Below are positions 34,192 to 42,906 of a stretch of 64,000 nt of DNA, piece after piece (the first letter of the stretch is position 1; every line of letters starts with the position of its first letter). The stretch is from Amycolatopsis lurida (GTDB taxonomy: Bacteria; Actinomycetota; Actinomycetes; Mycobacteriales; Pseudonocardiaceae). The stretch is from positions 3,503,501-3,567,500 of the forward strand of contig NZ_FNTA01000004.1 of the NCBI RefSeq assembly GCF_900105055.1. The letters run 5' to 3'. The notes beneath the pieces were generated by a model. That model was not told the DNA's origin. It worked only from the letters and a program-made list of their open reading frames with translations, and searched no databases. Made by a program: the position numbers and the translations under genes.

Positions 34192-35004
34192 CTACTGATC
34201 GGCGAACCGGCGCAGTAGATCACCGAACTCGTCCGCCGCTTCGGCGAACGGCAGATGCCCCACCTCAGGTAGCCAACGCACGACAGCCCCCTGAATCTTC
34301 CCCGCCGCGTATTCCGCCGACGTCGGATCGATCACAGCATCCGCGAGACCATGGACGATAAGTGCCGGTTTGTCCAGATCGCGAAGGACGTCCTCGCTCC
34401 CGACGTCGCGCCGGAAGAGCGCGGAGCGCACCGCGGGCGGAGTGGAAAGGCACGCGCCGAGCAAGGACTGGGTGAGCGTGCCCGACACGGGGGCGGCGGT
34501 CATCCGCTCGCTGAACTGCACCAACGCGGGGATCGCGACCGCCGGATCGTCCGCCAGCACCGCCGGGATGGCCTCACGCATGGCGGGCCCGACCTTGCCG
34601 CCGGGCCGGTTCTTGCCGATTTCTGTGATGGCGCCCACAAAAACGACGCCGCCGAGCCTCGACGAGCCGTGCACGCGGAGGTAGTCGGTGATCACCAGCC
34701 CGCCGTAGGACCAGCCGACGACGATGGCGTCGTCACCGGCGAAGTCGAGGACCGAGGCGAGATCTTCGGCCCAGACCCGCGGATCGTCGTAGCCGGCGGA
34801 GGGCACCTCGGAATCGCCGTGACCGCGCAGATCCATCGCGACCAGGCGGAACCGCTCACTGAGCGCGGGATCCGCCATCTGCGGCGCCCAGGCCTTGGCG
34901 GACTGGGCCCAGCCGTGCACGAACACGATCGGACGGGTGTTCTCGGCGCCCTCGACCCACAAGCCGATGCGGGTCCCGCCGTAGCCGACTACCTCGGTCT
35001 TCAT
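34192..35004 (-). CDS. Alpha/beta-hydrolase
   Basis: 270 residues. IVFVHGWAQSAKAW is the oxyanion region, IVVGWSYGGLVITDYL the nucleophile elbow (Ser in GWSYGG), and LPEVGHLPFAEAADEFG carries the catalytic His. Substrate unknown. ATG 35004 is preferred to a longer frame starting at 35052. It ends 22 bp upstream of mshA on the same strand and may be transcribed with it. Confidence 0.85.
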   Translation of the reverse strand: MKTEVVGYGGTRIGLWVEGAENTRPIVFVHGWAQSAKAWAPQMADPALSERFRLVAMDLRGHGDSEVPSAGYDDPRVWAEDLASVLDFAGDDAIVVGWSYGGLVITDYLRVHGSSRLGGVVFVGAITEIGKNRPGGKVGPAMREAIPAVLADDPAVAIPALVQFSERMTAAPVSGTLTQSLLGACLSTPPAVRSALFRRDVGSEDVLRDLDKPALIVHGLADAVIDPTSAEYAAGKIQGAVVRWLPEVGHLPFAEAADEFGDLLRRFADQ

Positions 35005-35038
35005 GGGCGTCAGCCTAGGAGGTTCCGGTATGCGTGGG

Positions 35039-35084
35039 CTCGTGAGTGGCAAGGACGGTTCTAACCGTCCTTGCCACTCACGAG
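35039..35084. terminator. Palindromic terminator, family A
   Basis: Perfect 22-bp arms at 35039-35060 and 35063-35084, with the shared core AAGGACGGTT-CT-AACCGTCCTT. It lies 10 bp beyond the stop of the L,D-transpeptidase gene. Confidence 0.85.
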
Positions 35085-35094
35085 GCCAAAGGGG

Positions 35095-36270
35095 CTACTT
35101 GATCGCCGAGAGGGCCTTCCAGGACTTCCAGTCGTAGAACCAGTCCTTGACGTCCGATTTGGTCGGGCTGCCCAGTTTCGAGCCGGTGATCTCGACCGGG
35201 TCGCCGATCATCGCCGTGTCGAAGTACTTCTTCGCGTCCGCGTCGAGCAGGTTCACGCAGCCGTGCGAGGTGTTGGCCTTGCCGATGTTCGCCGCGTTGT
35301 CCTGGTTCTCGTGGATGTACTCGCCGTTGTTCGAGATCCGGCAGGCCCACTTCTTGTTGACGTTGGTGTAGCCGTAGCGCGCGTTGTCGAACCGCGCCGT
35401 CGGCTCCTTCGTCATCACGATGAACGTGCCGTTCGGGGTGTTGCGCTGGACGTCGGAGTCGAGGCCGTTCGAGCACGGGTAGCTCGCCGATTCCGACCCG
35501 CCCCGGTAGACCTTCATCACATGGTCCGGCGTGTTGATCTTGACCACCTGGTTGCGGCCGATCTTGAACTCGGTGGTCACGTCGGCCTTGCCGTACGCGC
35601 CGCCGCCGAGCGCGACACCGTAGAGCTTCGCCTCGACGCTGACCTTGATGTTGGCGGGCCAGTACTCCTTGGGCCGCCAGTCGACCTGCGTGTCCGACAG
35701 CCAGCCCCAGGAGCCCTCGACGTCCTTGTCGGTCTTCACCTTGAGCGCCTTCTCGGCGGCCGCCTTGTCCTTGACCGGGGACGCGAACTTCACGCTGATC
35801 GGCATCGCGACGCCGACCTCGGCGTCGTCGGTCGGGTTCAGCGTGGCGCGAATCTCCTTGGCGGGCTTGACCGTGCTGAACGAGCCCTTGAACTCGGCAG
35901 GCTTGTTGTCGCTGCCGGTGGCCTTCGCGGCGTAGGTGTACGTCTTGCCGTAGCCGAGGACCTCGGTGCTGGTCCAGGTGAGCCCGTCGGGCGAAAGTTC
36001 ACCCTTGACGTCCTTGCCGCCGTCCCCGGTGACCTTGACCTCGGTGAGCTTGCCGTCGGCGACCTTCACCACGACCGGCGTCACCACGGAGGCGTCCTTG
36101 GCGTCGGCGGCGGGTTCGGCGGTGATCTTCGCGAGAGGGGCGGCGTTCTGCTCTCCGGCACCACTGCCTTCCGGCTTGGCGTTGCCGCCTTCACCACTGG
36201 AGCAGGCAGCGGCCAGCATGGCCGCCCCCGCGGCGAGCGCGGCCTTGAACACCGTGCGCCGTTCGATCAC
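35095..36270 (-). CDS. L,D-transpeptidase lipoprotein
   Basis: 391 residues. Signal with a twin-arginine-like start (ERRTVFKAALAAGAAMLAAAC) and a lipobox at LAAAC. Two Ig-like domains follow (about residues 45-250), then the YkuD catalytic domain with the active-site cysteine in SHGCVNLLDADAKKYFD and the His in YPCSN.../YIHENQDNA region. Makes 3-3 peptidoglycan cross-links outside the membrane. The layout matches mycobacterial L,D-transpeptidases (Rv0483/LprQ position, from memory). Next to murB, consistent with a cell-wall cluster. Confidence 0.9.
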   Translation of the reverse strand: MIERRTVFKAALAAGAAMLAAACSSGEGGNAKPEGSGAGEQNAAPLAKITAEPAADAKDASVVTPVVVKVADGKLTEVKVTGDGGKDVKGELSPDGLTWTSTEVLGYGKTYTYAAKATGSDNKPAEFKGSFSTVKPAKEIRATLNPTDDAEVGVAMPISVKFASPVKDKAAAEKALKVKTDKDVEGSWGWLSDTQVDWRPKEYWPANIKVSVEAKLYGVALGGGAYGKADVTTEFKIGRNQVVKINTPDHVMKVYRGGSESASYPCSNGLDSDVQRNTPNGTFIVMTKEPTARFDNARYGYTNVNKKWACRISNNGEYIHENQDNAANIGKANTSHGCVNLLDADAKKYFDTAMIGDPVEITGSKLGSPTKSDVKDWFYDWKSWKALSAIK

Positions 36271-36409
36271 GTGTACCTCCCGTTAGCTCCCCGCGAGCCC
36301 CTACCCGCTCAGCGCTGGGAACCTCTCCGACGTTACCCGCGGCGGCGGAACTCACCCCGCGCCCCTCATGGGGATAGACGCACGAAGCCGGGGTGGGGTT
36401 GTTCACCCT

Positions 36410-36479
36410 CCCGCAATTCGTCACCTGCTTGCGATCTTTGCGCGTGCAAGGAGACCGCAAGTAGATGACGAATTGCGGG
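36410..36479. terminator. Palindromic terminator, family C
   Basis: 24-bp arms at 36410-36433 and 36456-36479 (22 of 24 paired) starting CCCGCAATTCGTCA, with a 22-nt loop. It lies 2 bp past the murB stop. Confidence 0.8.
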
Positions 36480-36481
36480 GG

Positions 36482-37534
36482 TCAGAGCGCGCAGTTGATC
36501 AACAGGGGTTCCGGGTGCAGCGAAACACCGAAGCGGGCCTCGACGCCATCGCGCACTTCGCGCGCCAAAGCGAGAAGATCCTCTGTCGAGGCCTTACCGC
36601 GGTTCGTGAGCGCGAGCGTGTGCTTGGTCGACAGCGAGACCCTGCCGCCGGGCCCTTCGTGACCCTTCACGAAGCCGGCCCGCTCGATCAGCCACGCGGC
36701 GGACAGCTTCGTGCCGCCGGGCGCCGGGTACTGCGGCACGCGCACGTCCTCGCCGACGACATCCACGATCCCCGCCAGCACCTTCGCCAGCCGCGCCTCG
36801 CCGATGATCGGGTTGGTGAAGAACGAGCCCGCGCTCCACGTGTCGTGATCGTCGGCGTCCAGGACCATGCCCTTGCCGCGACGCAGGCCGAGGACGGCTT
36901 CGCGAGCTTCGGCCGCCGGGACCCGGTCACCGATCTCGACACCGAGCGTGCGAGCGAGTTCGGCGTAGCGGATCGGGGCGGACAGGCCGTCTTCGGTTAC
37001 CTTGAAGCGCACGGTGAGCACGACGCCCGCGTCGGTCCCCTTCAGGATCGACGTGCGGTAGCCGAAGCCGAGCTCTTCGGCGCTCAGGGTGCGGATTTCG
37101 CGGGTAGCGCGGTCGTAGAGGTCGACCGAGACCAGGGACTCGGCCACCTCGCAGCCGTACGCGCCGACGTTCTGGATCGGTGTCGCACCGACCGATCCAG
37201 GGATCCCGGACAGGCATTCGAGCCCGCCGACGCCCTTCGCGACCAGATCCTCGACGAAACCGTCCCAGCTCTCCCCCGCCGCGACCTCGACGAGATCCCC
37301 GTCACGTTTCCAGCCGGTGGTGCCGACCTTCAGCACCGCGCCGTCGAAGCCGTCGTCGGCGACGACGAGGTTCGAACCGCCGCCGAGCAGCAGGACCGGC
37401 TCACCCGCTTCGTCGGCCTCGCGGACCGCGTCGACCAGGGCCTCCACGGTCTTCGCCTCGGCATAACGCCGTGCCGGACCGCCGAGGCGCAACGTGGTGT
37501 GGTCGGCGAGGGTGGGAGTTTCGGCTGTGCTCAC
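36482..37534 (-). CDS. murB: UDP-N-acetylenolpyruvoylglucosamine reductase
   Basis: FAD enzyme that makes UDP-MurNAc for peptidoglycan. 350 residues: the FAD domain has LLLGGGSNLVVADDGFDGAVL and LSGIPGSVGATPIQNVGAYG, and the substrate domain has YRTSILKGTD, SAGSFFTNP (proton-donor serine) and SAAWLIERAGFVKG. Stops next to a family C palindrome; divergent from the DUF2505 gene. Confidence 0.96.
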   Translation of the reverse strand: MSTAETPTLADHTTLRLGGPARRYAEAKTVEALVDAVREADEAGEPVLLLGGGSNLVVADDGFDGAVLKVGTTGWKRDGDLVEVAAGESWDGFVEDLVAKGVGGLECLSGIPGSVGATPIQNVGAYGCEVAESLVSVDLYDRATREIRTLSAEELGFGYRTSILKGTDAGVVLTVRFKVTEDGLSAPIRYAELARTLGVEIGDRVPAAEAREAVLGLRRGKGMVLDADDHDTWSAGSFFTNPIIGEARLAKVLAGIVDVVGEDVRVPQYPAPGGTKLSAAWLIERAGFVKGHEGPGGRVSLSTKHTLALTNRGKASTEDLLALAREVRDGVEARFGVSLHPEPLLINCAL

Positions 37535-37560
37535 GCCCGTGAACGGTACTGTCTGGCGCC

Positions 37561-38058
37561 ATGGCCTCCCGTATCGAGCACCGATCGACGTTCTCCGCAG
37601 ACCTCGCGACCACGTTCGACGCGGTCGCCGGCGAGACGGCGCTGCGGGCGAGGCTGGAGCAGATCGGCGGCGACGACGCGGAGCTGCTGGAGTACGCCCC
37701 GGCCGGGGACGGCGTGCGCTACAAGCTGCGCCAGGGCATCAGCTCGGACAAGCTCCCGTCGGCCGTGCGGACGCTGCACCGGGGCGATCTGATCGTCGAG
37801 CGTGAGCAGACCTGGAAGACCGCCGGATCCGGCTACACCGGCACCGCGACGGCGTCGGTCTCCGGCGTGCCGGGCGAGATCACCGCGAAGACGTCGCTGA
37901 CCGGCGAAGGCGAGCGGACGACGCTAGTCAACAGCGGCGAGGTCAAGGTGCGGATCCCGTTCGTCGGCGGGAAGCTGGAAGGCGTGATCGCCGAGCAGGT
38001 CACCAAGCTGTTGGAACGCGAGGCCGAATTCGTCGCGAAGTGGCTGGCCGAGCGCTGA
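37561..38058 (+). CDS. DUF2505 protein (START/SRPBCC-like)
   Basis: 165 residues: HRSTFSADLATTFDAVAGETALRARLEQIG at the start and TLVNSGEVKVRIPFVGGKLEGVIAEQVTKLLERE at the end, typical of DUF2505, a lipid-binding-like fold found beside murB in mycobacteria (Rv0481c position, from memory). The ligand is unknown. The following gene overlaps its end by 19 bp. Confidence 0.87.
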   Translation: MASRIEHRSTFSADLATTFDAVAGETALRARLEQIGGDDAELLEYAPAGDGVRYKLRQGISSDKLPSAVRTLHRGDLIVEREQTWKTAGSGYTGTATASVSGVPGEITAKTSLTGEGERTTLVNSGEVKVRIPFVGGKLEGVIAEQVTKLLEREAEFVAKWLAER

Positions 38059-38837
38059 AACCGGTCGGGGCACCGACACGGGGCACGACCAACCCCAACC
38101 GGCTCCGCCGCGTCGACCGCTGGCTCGCGAGCGACCCCGGCGTGACCGGGCTGCTGCATCGCGCGGACGAACCGCTAGTGGTGGACCTCGGCTACGGCGC
38201 CTCACCGGTGACCACGGTCGAGATGGCGCGCCGGCTGCGAACGGTCCGGCGTGACGTCCGAGTGCTGGGCCTGGAGCTGGACGCCGAACGGGTCGCCGTC
38301 GCGCAAACCGCCGTCGACCGGCCGTGGCTGGACTTCCGGCGCGGCGGCTTCGAACTCGCCGGGACGCGGCCGGTGCTGGTGCGCGCGTTCAACGTGCTGC
38401 GCCAGTACGACGAAGCCGAGGTCCCGGGCGCCTGGTCGCTGATGCTGGACGCGATGGCGCCGGGCGGGCTGCTCGTCGAAGGCACCTGCGACGAGATCGG
38501 GCGGCTCAGCACCTGGGTCGCGGTCGGCTCCGCCGGGCCGCGCAGCCTGACCCTGTCGGTCCATCTCGCCAGCCTGGAACGTCCGTCCACAGTGGCCGAA
38601 CGATTGCCCAAGATTCTCATCCACCGCAACGTTCCCGGCGAACGCGTCCATGAACTGCTGTCCATTTTGGACATCTGCTGGGCGACGGCGGCGCCGCACC
38701 AGAACTTCGGTGTCCGTGCCCGCTGGGCGCATACCGTCCACCTGCTCACCGCCCGGGGCTGGCCGGTGCTGAACCGGCCGTCGCGGTGGCGGCTCGGTGA
38801 ACTCACCGTGCCGTGGTCGTCGGTGGCCCCGGACTAG
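38040..38837 (+). CDS. Class I SAM-dependent methyltransferase-like protein
   Basis: 265 residues. VVDLGYGASPVTTVEMARRL is the SAM-binding motif I, followed by VLGLELDAERVAVAQ, RPVLVRAFNVLRQYDEAEV and GGLLVEGTCDEIG. The substrate is not evident. GTG 38040 overlaps the DUF2505 gene by 19 bp, suggesting one transcript. Confidence 0.8.
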   Translation: MAGRALKPVGAPTRGTTNPNRLRRVDRWLASDPGVTGLLHRADEPLVVDLGYGASPVTTVEMARRLRTVRRDVRVLGLELDAERVAVAQTAVDRPWLDFRRGGFELAGTRPVLVRAFNVLRQYDEAEVPGAWSLMLDAMAPGGLLVEGTCDEIGRLSTWVAVGSAGPRSLTLSVHLASLERPSTVAERLPKILIHRNVPGERVHELLSILDICWATAAPHQNFGVRARWAHTVHLLTARGWPVLNRPSRWRLGELTVPWSSVAPD

Positions 38838-38900
38838 GAATTCACCGGTCGAACCCCGCTCCGTCACCCCAAAGCGACCTGCGGTGATCACCATGGAACC

Positions 38901-39560
38901 GTGGAACTGCTGGAGTACGTCACCGAGCTGCTCGAGGGCACGCTCGGATCGCCCTGGCTGTGGGTGATCGTGTTCCTCGTGTCCGGGTTGGACGCGCTCC
39001 TGCCGTTCATGCCGAGCGAGACCACCGTCATCACCGTCGCCGTCCTGATCGGCACGGACTTCTCCCAGCTGGCGCTGCTCGCGCTGGTCGCCGCGCTCGG
39101 GGCCTGGCTGGGCGACTGTCTCGGCTACACCGTCGGCGCGGCCGCGGGGCCGCGAGCGCTCGCCCGCCTGCAGCGCGGTCCGGACGGCGTCCGGCGCTAC
39201 GAATGGGCGAAGATCCAGGTGCGGCGCAACGCCGTCCTGCTGATCCTCGCCGCCCGCTATCTGCCAGGAGGCCGGGTCGCGAGCGGCCTCGCCAACGGCA
39301 GCCTCGGCTACCCGCCGCGCAAGTTCGTCCCGCTGGACGCCCTCGGCGCGGGCATTTGGGCGGTGTACAGCGTCCTCATCGGTCTCGTCGGCGGAGCGGC
39401 CTTCGCGGACGAACCGGAGAAGGGTCTTCTGCTGTCCTTCGCGCTCGGCCTGCTGCTCGTCGCGGCGATCGAGGTCGGGCGGCGGGTCCGCGTCCGGATA
39501 CTGACCCGGCGCCGCGCGGCGGCCGAGACCAGCGACAATGGAGTCCGTGTCGAACCCTGA
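38901..39560 (+). CDS. DedA family membrane protein
   Basis: 219 residues with four to five helices and DedA signatures: ALLPFMPSETTVITVAVLI, LGAWLGDCLGYTVGAAAG, ILAARYLPGGRVASGLANG, and ARYLPGGR as the conserved loop. DedA proteins are linked to phospholipid flipping and proton-dependent membrane homeostasis. Starts with GTG 38901; the nearby ATG at 38893 is out of frame. Confidence 0.9.
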   Translation: MELLEYVTELLEGTLGSPWLWVIVFLVSGLDALLPFMPSETTVITVAVLIGTDFSQLALLALVAALGAWLGDCLGYTVGAAAGPRALARLQRGPDGVRRYEWAKIQVRRNAVLLILAARYLPGGRVASGLANGSLGYPPRKFVPLDALGAGIWAVYSVLIGLVGGAAFADEPEKGLLLSFALGLLLVAAIEVGRRVRVRILTRRRAAAETSDNGVRVEP

Positions 39561-40422
39561 ACGTCGCTATGTGATCTCCTTCGGCTGCCCTGACCGCACC
39601 GGCATCATCGCCCGTATCTCGGGTTTCCTCGCCGAACACGGCGGGTGGATCGTCGAAGCGGCGTACCACACGGACCCCGACACCGGCTGGTTCTTCACGC
39701 GCCAGGTCGTGCGCGCCGACTCGCTCCCGTTCGACGCCGCCGAACTGCGCACCCGCTTCGCCGACGTCGCGAAGTCGCTTTCGGCCGAGTCGAGCTGGCA
39801 GGTCAGCGACACCGGTGAGCGGCGTCGCGCCGTGATCCTCGTCTCCAAAGCCGGGCACTGCCTCTACGACCTTCTCGGCCGGGTCGCCTCGGGCGAACTG
39901 GACGTCGACGTCGCCGCCGTCATCGGCAACCACGCTTCGCTGGGCGACATCACCCGCGCTCACGGCATCCCGTTCCATCACGTCCCGTTCCCCGCCGGTG
40001 ACGCCGCGGCCAAGGCGCCCGCCTTCGCCGAAGTGCGGAAACTCGTCGACGAGCACGACCCGCACGCCGTCGTTCTCGCCCGGTTCATGCAGGTCCTGCC
40101 GCCGGAACTGTGCGAAGCCTGGGCCGGGCGGGCGCTCAACATCCACCACAGCTTCCTGCCGTCGTTCGTCGGCGCGCGGCCGTATCACCAGGCCCACGCG
40201 CGCGGGGTGAAGCTCATCGGCGCGACCTGCCACTACGTCACCGCGGACCTCGACGCGGGCCCGATCGTCGACCAGGACGTCATCCGCGTCGACCACGGCG
40301 ACTCCGTCGAGGACATGGTCCGCAAGGGCCGCGACATCGAGAAGGTGACGCTGGCGCGCGGGCTGCGGTGGCACCTCGAAGGCCGCGTGCTGGTGCACGG
40401 GAACCGGACTGTCGTGTTCTAG
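39538..40422 (+). CDS. purU: Formyltetrahydrofolate deformylase
   Basis: Releases formate from 10-formyl-tetrahydrofolate. 294 residues: an N-terminal ACT domain (YVISFGCPDRTGIIARISGFL) then a formyltransferase-type domain with ALNIHHSFLPSFVGARPYHQA and ATCHYVTADLDAGPIVDQD, which hold the catalytic His and Asp. The start overlaps the DedA gene by 23 bp; GTG 39547 is an alternative start. Confidence 0.95.
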   Translation: MESVSNPERRYVISFGCPDRTGIIARISGFLAEHGGWIVEAAYHTDPDTGWFFTRQVVRADSLPFDAAELRTRFADVAKSLSAESSWQVSDTGERRRAVILVSKAGHCLYDLLGRVASGELDVDVAAVIGNHASLGDITRAHGIPFHHVPFPAGDAAAKAPAFAEVRKLVDEHDPHAVVLARFMQVLPPELCEAWAGRALNIHHSFLPSFVGARPYHQAHARGVKLIGATCHYVTADLDAGPIVDQDVIRVDHGDSVEDMVRKGRDIEKVTLARGLRWHLEGRVLVHGNRTVVF

Positions 40423-40542
40423 TGGTTCCTGGCGGTGCGGACGGGTCGTACTCGGCCGCGCCCGCCCGTGCCGTCAGGGAGCACCTGGGCGCGAAGACCG
40501 CGGACAGACCCACAGGACAGCGCCTAGTGGTTCACTGGTTCC

Positions 40543-41172
40543 ATGGGGACCTCAGAGATCAAGGTGATCGAGACGCGCGAAGCGCTGCGTGAGCACCTCG
40601 GCCACCCGGCCGAGCGCACCAAGGGGAAGATCATCCCCTTCCTCGACCCGCATGCCCGCACGCTGATCGAGCACTCGCCGTTCTATCTGCTGGCGACGGC
40701 GTCGTCCGACGGGACCTGTGACGTCTCCCCGCGGGGCGACCCGGCCGGTTCGGTGAAGGTCCTCGACGACAAGACGCTGGTGCTGGCGGACCGCCCGGGC
40801 AACAAGCTGCTCGACAGCCAGACCAACATCCTCGAGAACCCGCACGCCGGGCTGCTGTTCCTGATCCCGGGGATGAACGAGACGCTGCGGATCAACGGCC
40901 GCGCGAAACTGGTCGCGGACGCGCCGTTCTTCGACGACCTCGTGGTCAAGGGAAAGCGGCCCGCACTGGCGATCATGGTCGAGGTCGAAGAGCTGTACAT
41001 GCACTGCGCCAAGGCTTTCCTGCGGTCGTCGCTGTGGAAGCCGGAAACCTGGCCGGAGCGGTCCAGCCTGCCGACCGCCGGCCAGATCTTCCGCGACCAG
41101 ATGAAGCTGGACATGTCGGCGGAGGCGCTGGACGCCGCGCTGACCGAAGGCGCGCTCACGACGCAGTACTGA
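40543..41172 (+). CDS. PPOX-class FMN-binding protein (MSMEG_1061 type)
   Basis: 209 residues of the pyridoxamine-5'-phosphate-oxidase-like split-barrel family: FYLLATASSDGTCDVSPRGD, LVLADRPGNKLLDSQTNIL, GLLFLIPGMNETLRINGRA and VEELYMHCAKAFLRSSLWKPE match the MSMEG_1061 subfamily. Binds FMN or F420; substrate unknown. Preceded by a 120-bp gap with no visible gene. Confidence 0.87.
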   Translation: MGTSEIKVIETREALREHLGHPAERTKGKIIPFLDPHARTLIEHSPFYLLATASSDGTCDVSPRGDPAGSVKVLDDKTLVLADRPGNKLLDSQTNILENPHAGLLFLIPGMNETLRINGRAKLVADAPFFDDLVVKGKRPALAIMVEVEELYMHCAKAFLRSSLWKPETWPERSSLPTAGQIFRDQMKLDMSAEALDAALTEGALTTQY

Positions 41173-41174
41173 TC

Positions 41175-41219
41175 CGAAGGACACTTTCCTCGCATGAGAT
41201 GCGGGGAAAGCGTCCTTCG
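41175..41219. terminator. Palindromic terminator, family E
   Basis: 20-bp arms at 41175-41194 and 41200-41219 (18 of 20 Watson-Crick), loop TGAGA, between two convergent genes. Shares GAAAGCGTCCTTC with the hairpin at 52061-52103. Confidence 0.8.
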
Positions 41220-41226
41220 CTTCAGG

Positions 41227-42225
41227 TCAGACGCGGACCAGCATCTTGCCGGTGTTCGCTCCGCCCAGCAGATCGAGGAAGGCCTGCGGTGCGTTGCGGA
41301 TACCGTCCACAATGGTCTCCGAGTACTTGAGCTCGCCGGAGGCGACCAGCGGCGCGACCTCCTTGACGAACTGCGGCTGGAGCGCGAAGTGGTCGCCGAC
41401 CAGCATGCCGCGCATGGTGAACCGCTTCGCGATGATCGACGCGAGGTTGCGCGGCGCCGCGGCCGGTTCGGTGTTGTTGTAGACCGAGATCATCCCGCAG
41501 ATCGCCATCCGGCCGTGCAGGTTGATCGAGTCGATCGCGGCTTCGAGGTGCTCGCCGCCGACGTTGTCGAAGTACACGTCGATACCCTCGGGCGCCGCCG
41601 CGCGCAGCTGCTCGGCGACCGGGGCGTCCTTGTAGTTGAACGCCGCGTCGAAGCCCAGCTCGTCGGTCAGCCACTTGACCTTCTCGTCGGTGCCCGCGCT
41701 GCCGATGACCCGCTTCGCGCCCTTCAGCTTCGCCAGCTGACCGACGACGGAACCGACCGCGCCCGCCGCGCCGGACACGAAGACGGTGTCGCCCTCTTTG
41801 AACTCCGCGACGTCGAGCAGGCCGGCGTACGCGGTGAGCCCGGTCATGCCGAGGACACCGAGGTACGCGGTGATCGGCGCGGCTTCGGGGTCGACCTTCA
41901 CAGCGTGCTTCGCGTCGACGACGGCGTGGGAGCGCCAGCCGAGCCCGTGCAGCACGATGTCACCCGGCTGGAAATCGTCCACGGTGGACTCGAGCACTTC
42001 ACCGACGGCGCCGCCGTGCATGACCTTGCCGACCTCGTACGGTTCGGCGTAGGACTTCGCGCTGCTCATCCGGCCGCGCATGTACGGGTCCACGCTCAGC
42101 ACCTGGTTGCGGACCAGGATCTGCCCCTCGCCCGGCACCGGGATCTCGACGTCGGCGATCTCGAAGTTCTCGAGCGTGGGGACGCCGTGCGGACGGGATG
42201 CGAGCCGGATCTCGGTTGCGTTCAC
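41227..42225 (-). CDS. NADP-dependent oxidoreductase (zinc-free MDR family)
   Basis: 332 residues. N-terminal ENFEIADVEIPVPGEGQILVRN and VDPYMRGRM are typical of prostaglandin/leukotriene reductase-type MDR proteins. The cofactor site is TVFVSGAAGAVGSVVGQLAK, and later VYFDNVGGEHLEAAID. No catalytic-zinc cysteines. Reduces an enone or similar double bond using NADPH; the natural substrate is unknown. Confidence 0.92.
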   Translation of the reverse strand: MNATEIRLASRPHGVPTLENFEIADVEIPVPGEGQILVRNQVLSVDPYMRGRMSSAKSYAEPYEVGKVMHGGAVGEVLESTVDDFQPGDIVLHGLGWRSHAVVDAKHAVKVDPEAAPITAYLGVLGMTGLTAYAGLLDVAEFKEGDTVFVSGAAGAVGSVVGQLAKLKGAKRVIGSAGTDEKVKWLTDELGFDAAFNYKDAPVAEQLRAAAPEGIDVYFDNVGGEHLEAAIDSINLHGRMAICGMISVYNNTEPAAAPRNLASIIAKRFTMRGMLVGDHFALQPQFVKEVAPLVASGELKYSETIVDGIRNAPQAFLDLLGGANTGKMLVRV

Positions 42226-42324
42226 GAGGTAACTCCAAGTCTGTTGCCCAAGCGGGGCGGTCGCCCCGTATTCACGACGGGTACAACGAACGAACCGGGG
42301 CGACCATTCCGGTTGTGGCGAGCA

Positions 42325-42759
42325 CTACACGACCTCGGCGAGTTTGCCGAGCACTCCCTCGTAGATCCGCTTGAGCCCACCGGGCGCGAAGGTCTTTTCG
42401 AAGAAGCCGCCGATACCGCCCGCGCCGTCCCAGGTCGTCTCGATGCGGACGACGCTGCCGTCCGGCACCTCGCGGACGGTCCAGGTGGTGACCATGCTGG
42501 AGTTCGCGTCGGTCTCGACGAGGGTGCCCTCGGACGGCTCGGTCACCGTCGCGGCGACGTCACGCACGCGCTTCGACGTGGCCTGCAGCTTCCAGCGCGC
42601 CTTCGTGCCCGCGCCGACACCGCCTTCGGTGACCTCGTAGTCGCGGTAGTGCTCGGTCAGCAGCTTCGGCCGGGTTTCGGCGTAGTCCGCGACGAGCGCC
42701 CTGACCTTGTCCGCCGGCGCCTCGATGGTGCGCTCCGCGATGGCCGTGACCTTTCCCAT
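42325..42759 (-). CDS. SRPBCC family protein
   Basis: 144 residues, START-like fold: VTAIAERTIEAPADKVRALVADY at the N-terminus, then WTVREVPDGSVVRIETTWDG and a C-terminal helix KTFAPGGLKRIYEGVLGKLAE. Members bind hydrophobic ligands or act as polyketide cyclases; the ligand is unknown. ATG 42759 has AAAGGGAG upstream. Confidence 0.85.
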   Translation of the reverse strand: MGKVTAIAERTIEAPADKVRALVADYAETRPKLLTEHYRDYEVTEGGVGAGTKARWKLQATSKRVRDVAATVTEPSEGTLVETDANSSMVTTWTVREVPDGSVVRIETTWDGAGGIGGFFEKTFAPGGLKRIYEGVLGKLAEVV

Positions 42760-42842
42760 CCCACTCCCTTTCACCCGTGTTGCAACGACAGCGTCCACGA
42801 TTCCACCGGTGCTCGCAGCCGGAGCGGGCGGCCCCTCGGCGC

Positions 42843-42901
42843 AAGTACGTGAAGGCCCCCTTCACTGCGTCTAGCGCAATGAAGGGGGCCTTCACGTACT
42901 T
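42843..42901. terminator. Palindromic terminator, family B
   Basis: Arms at 42843-42869 and 42875-42901 pair at 26 of 27 positions and share nearly the whole sequence of 5900-5958. It lies 5 bp past the ABC substrate-binding protein gene. Confidence 0.85.
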
Positions 42902-42906
42902 CAGCT

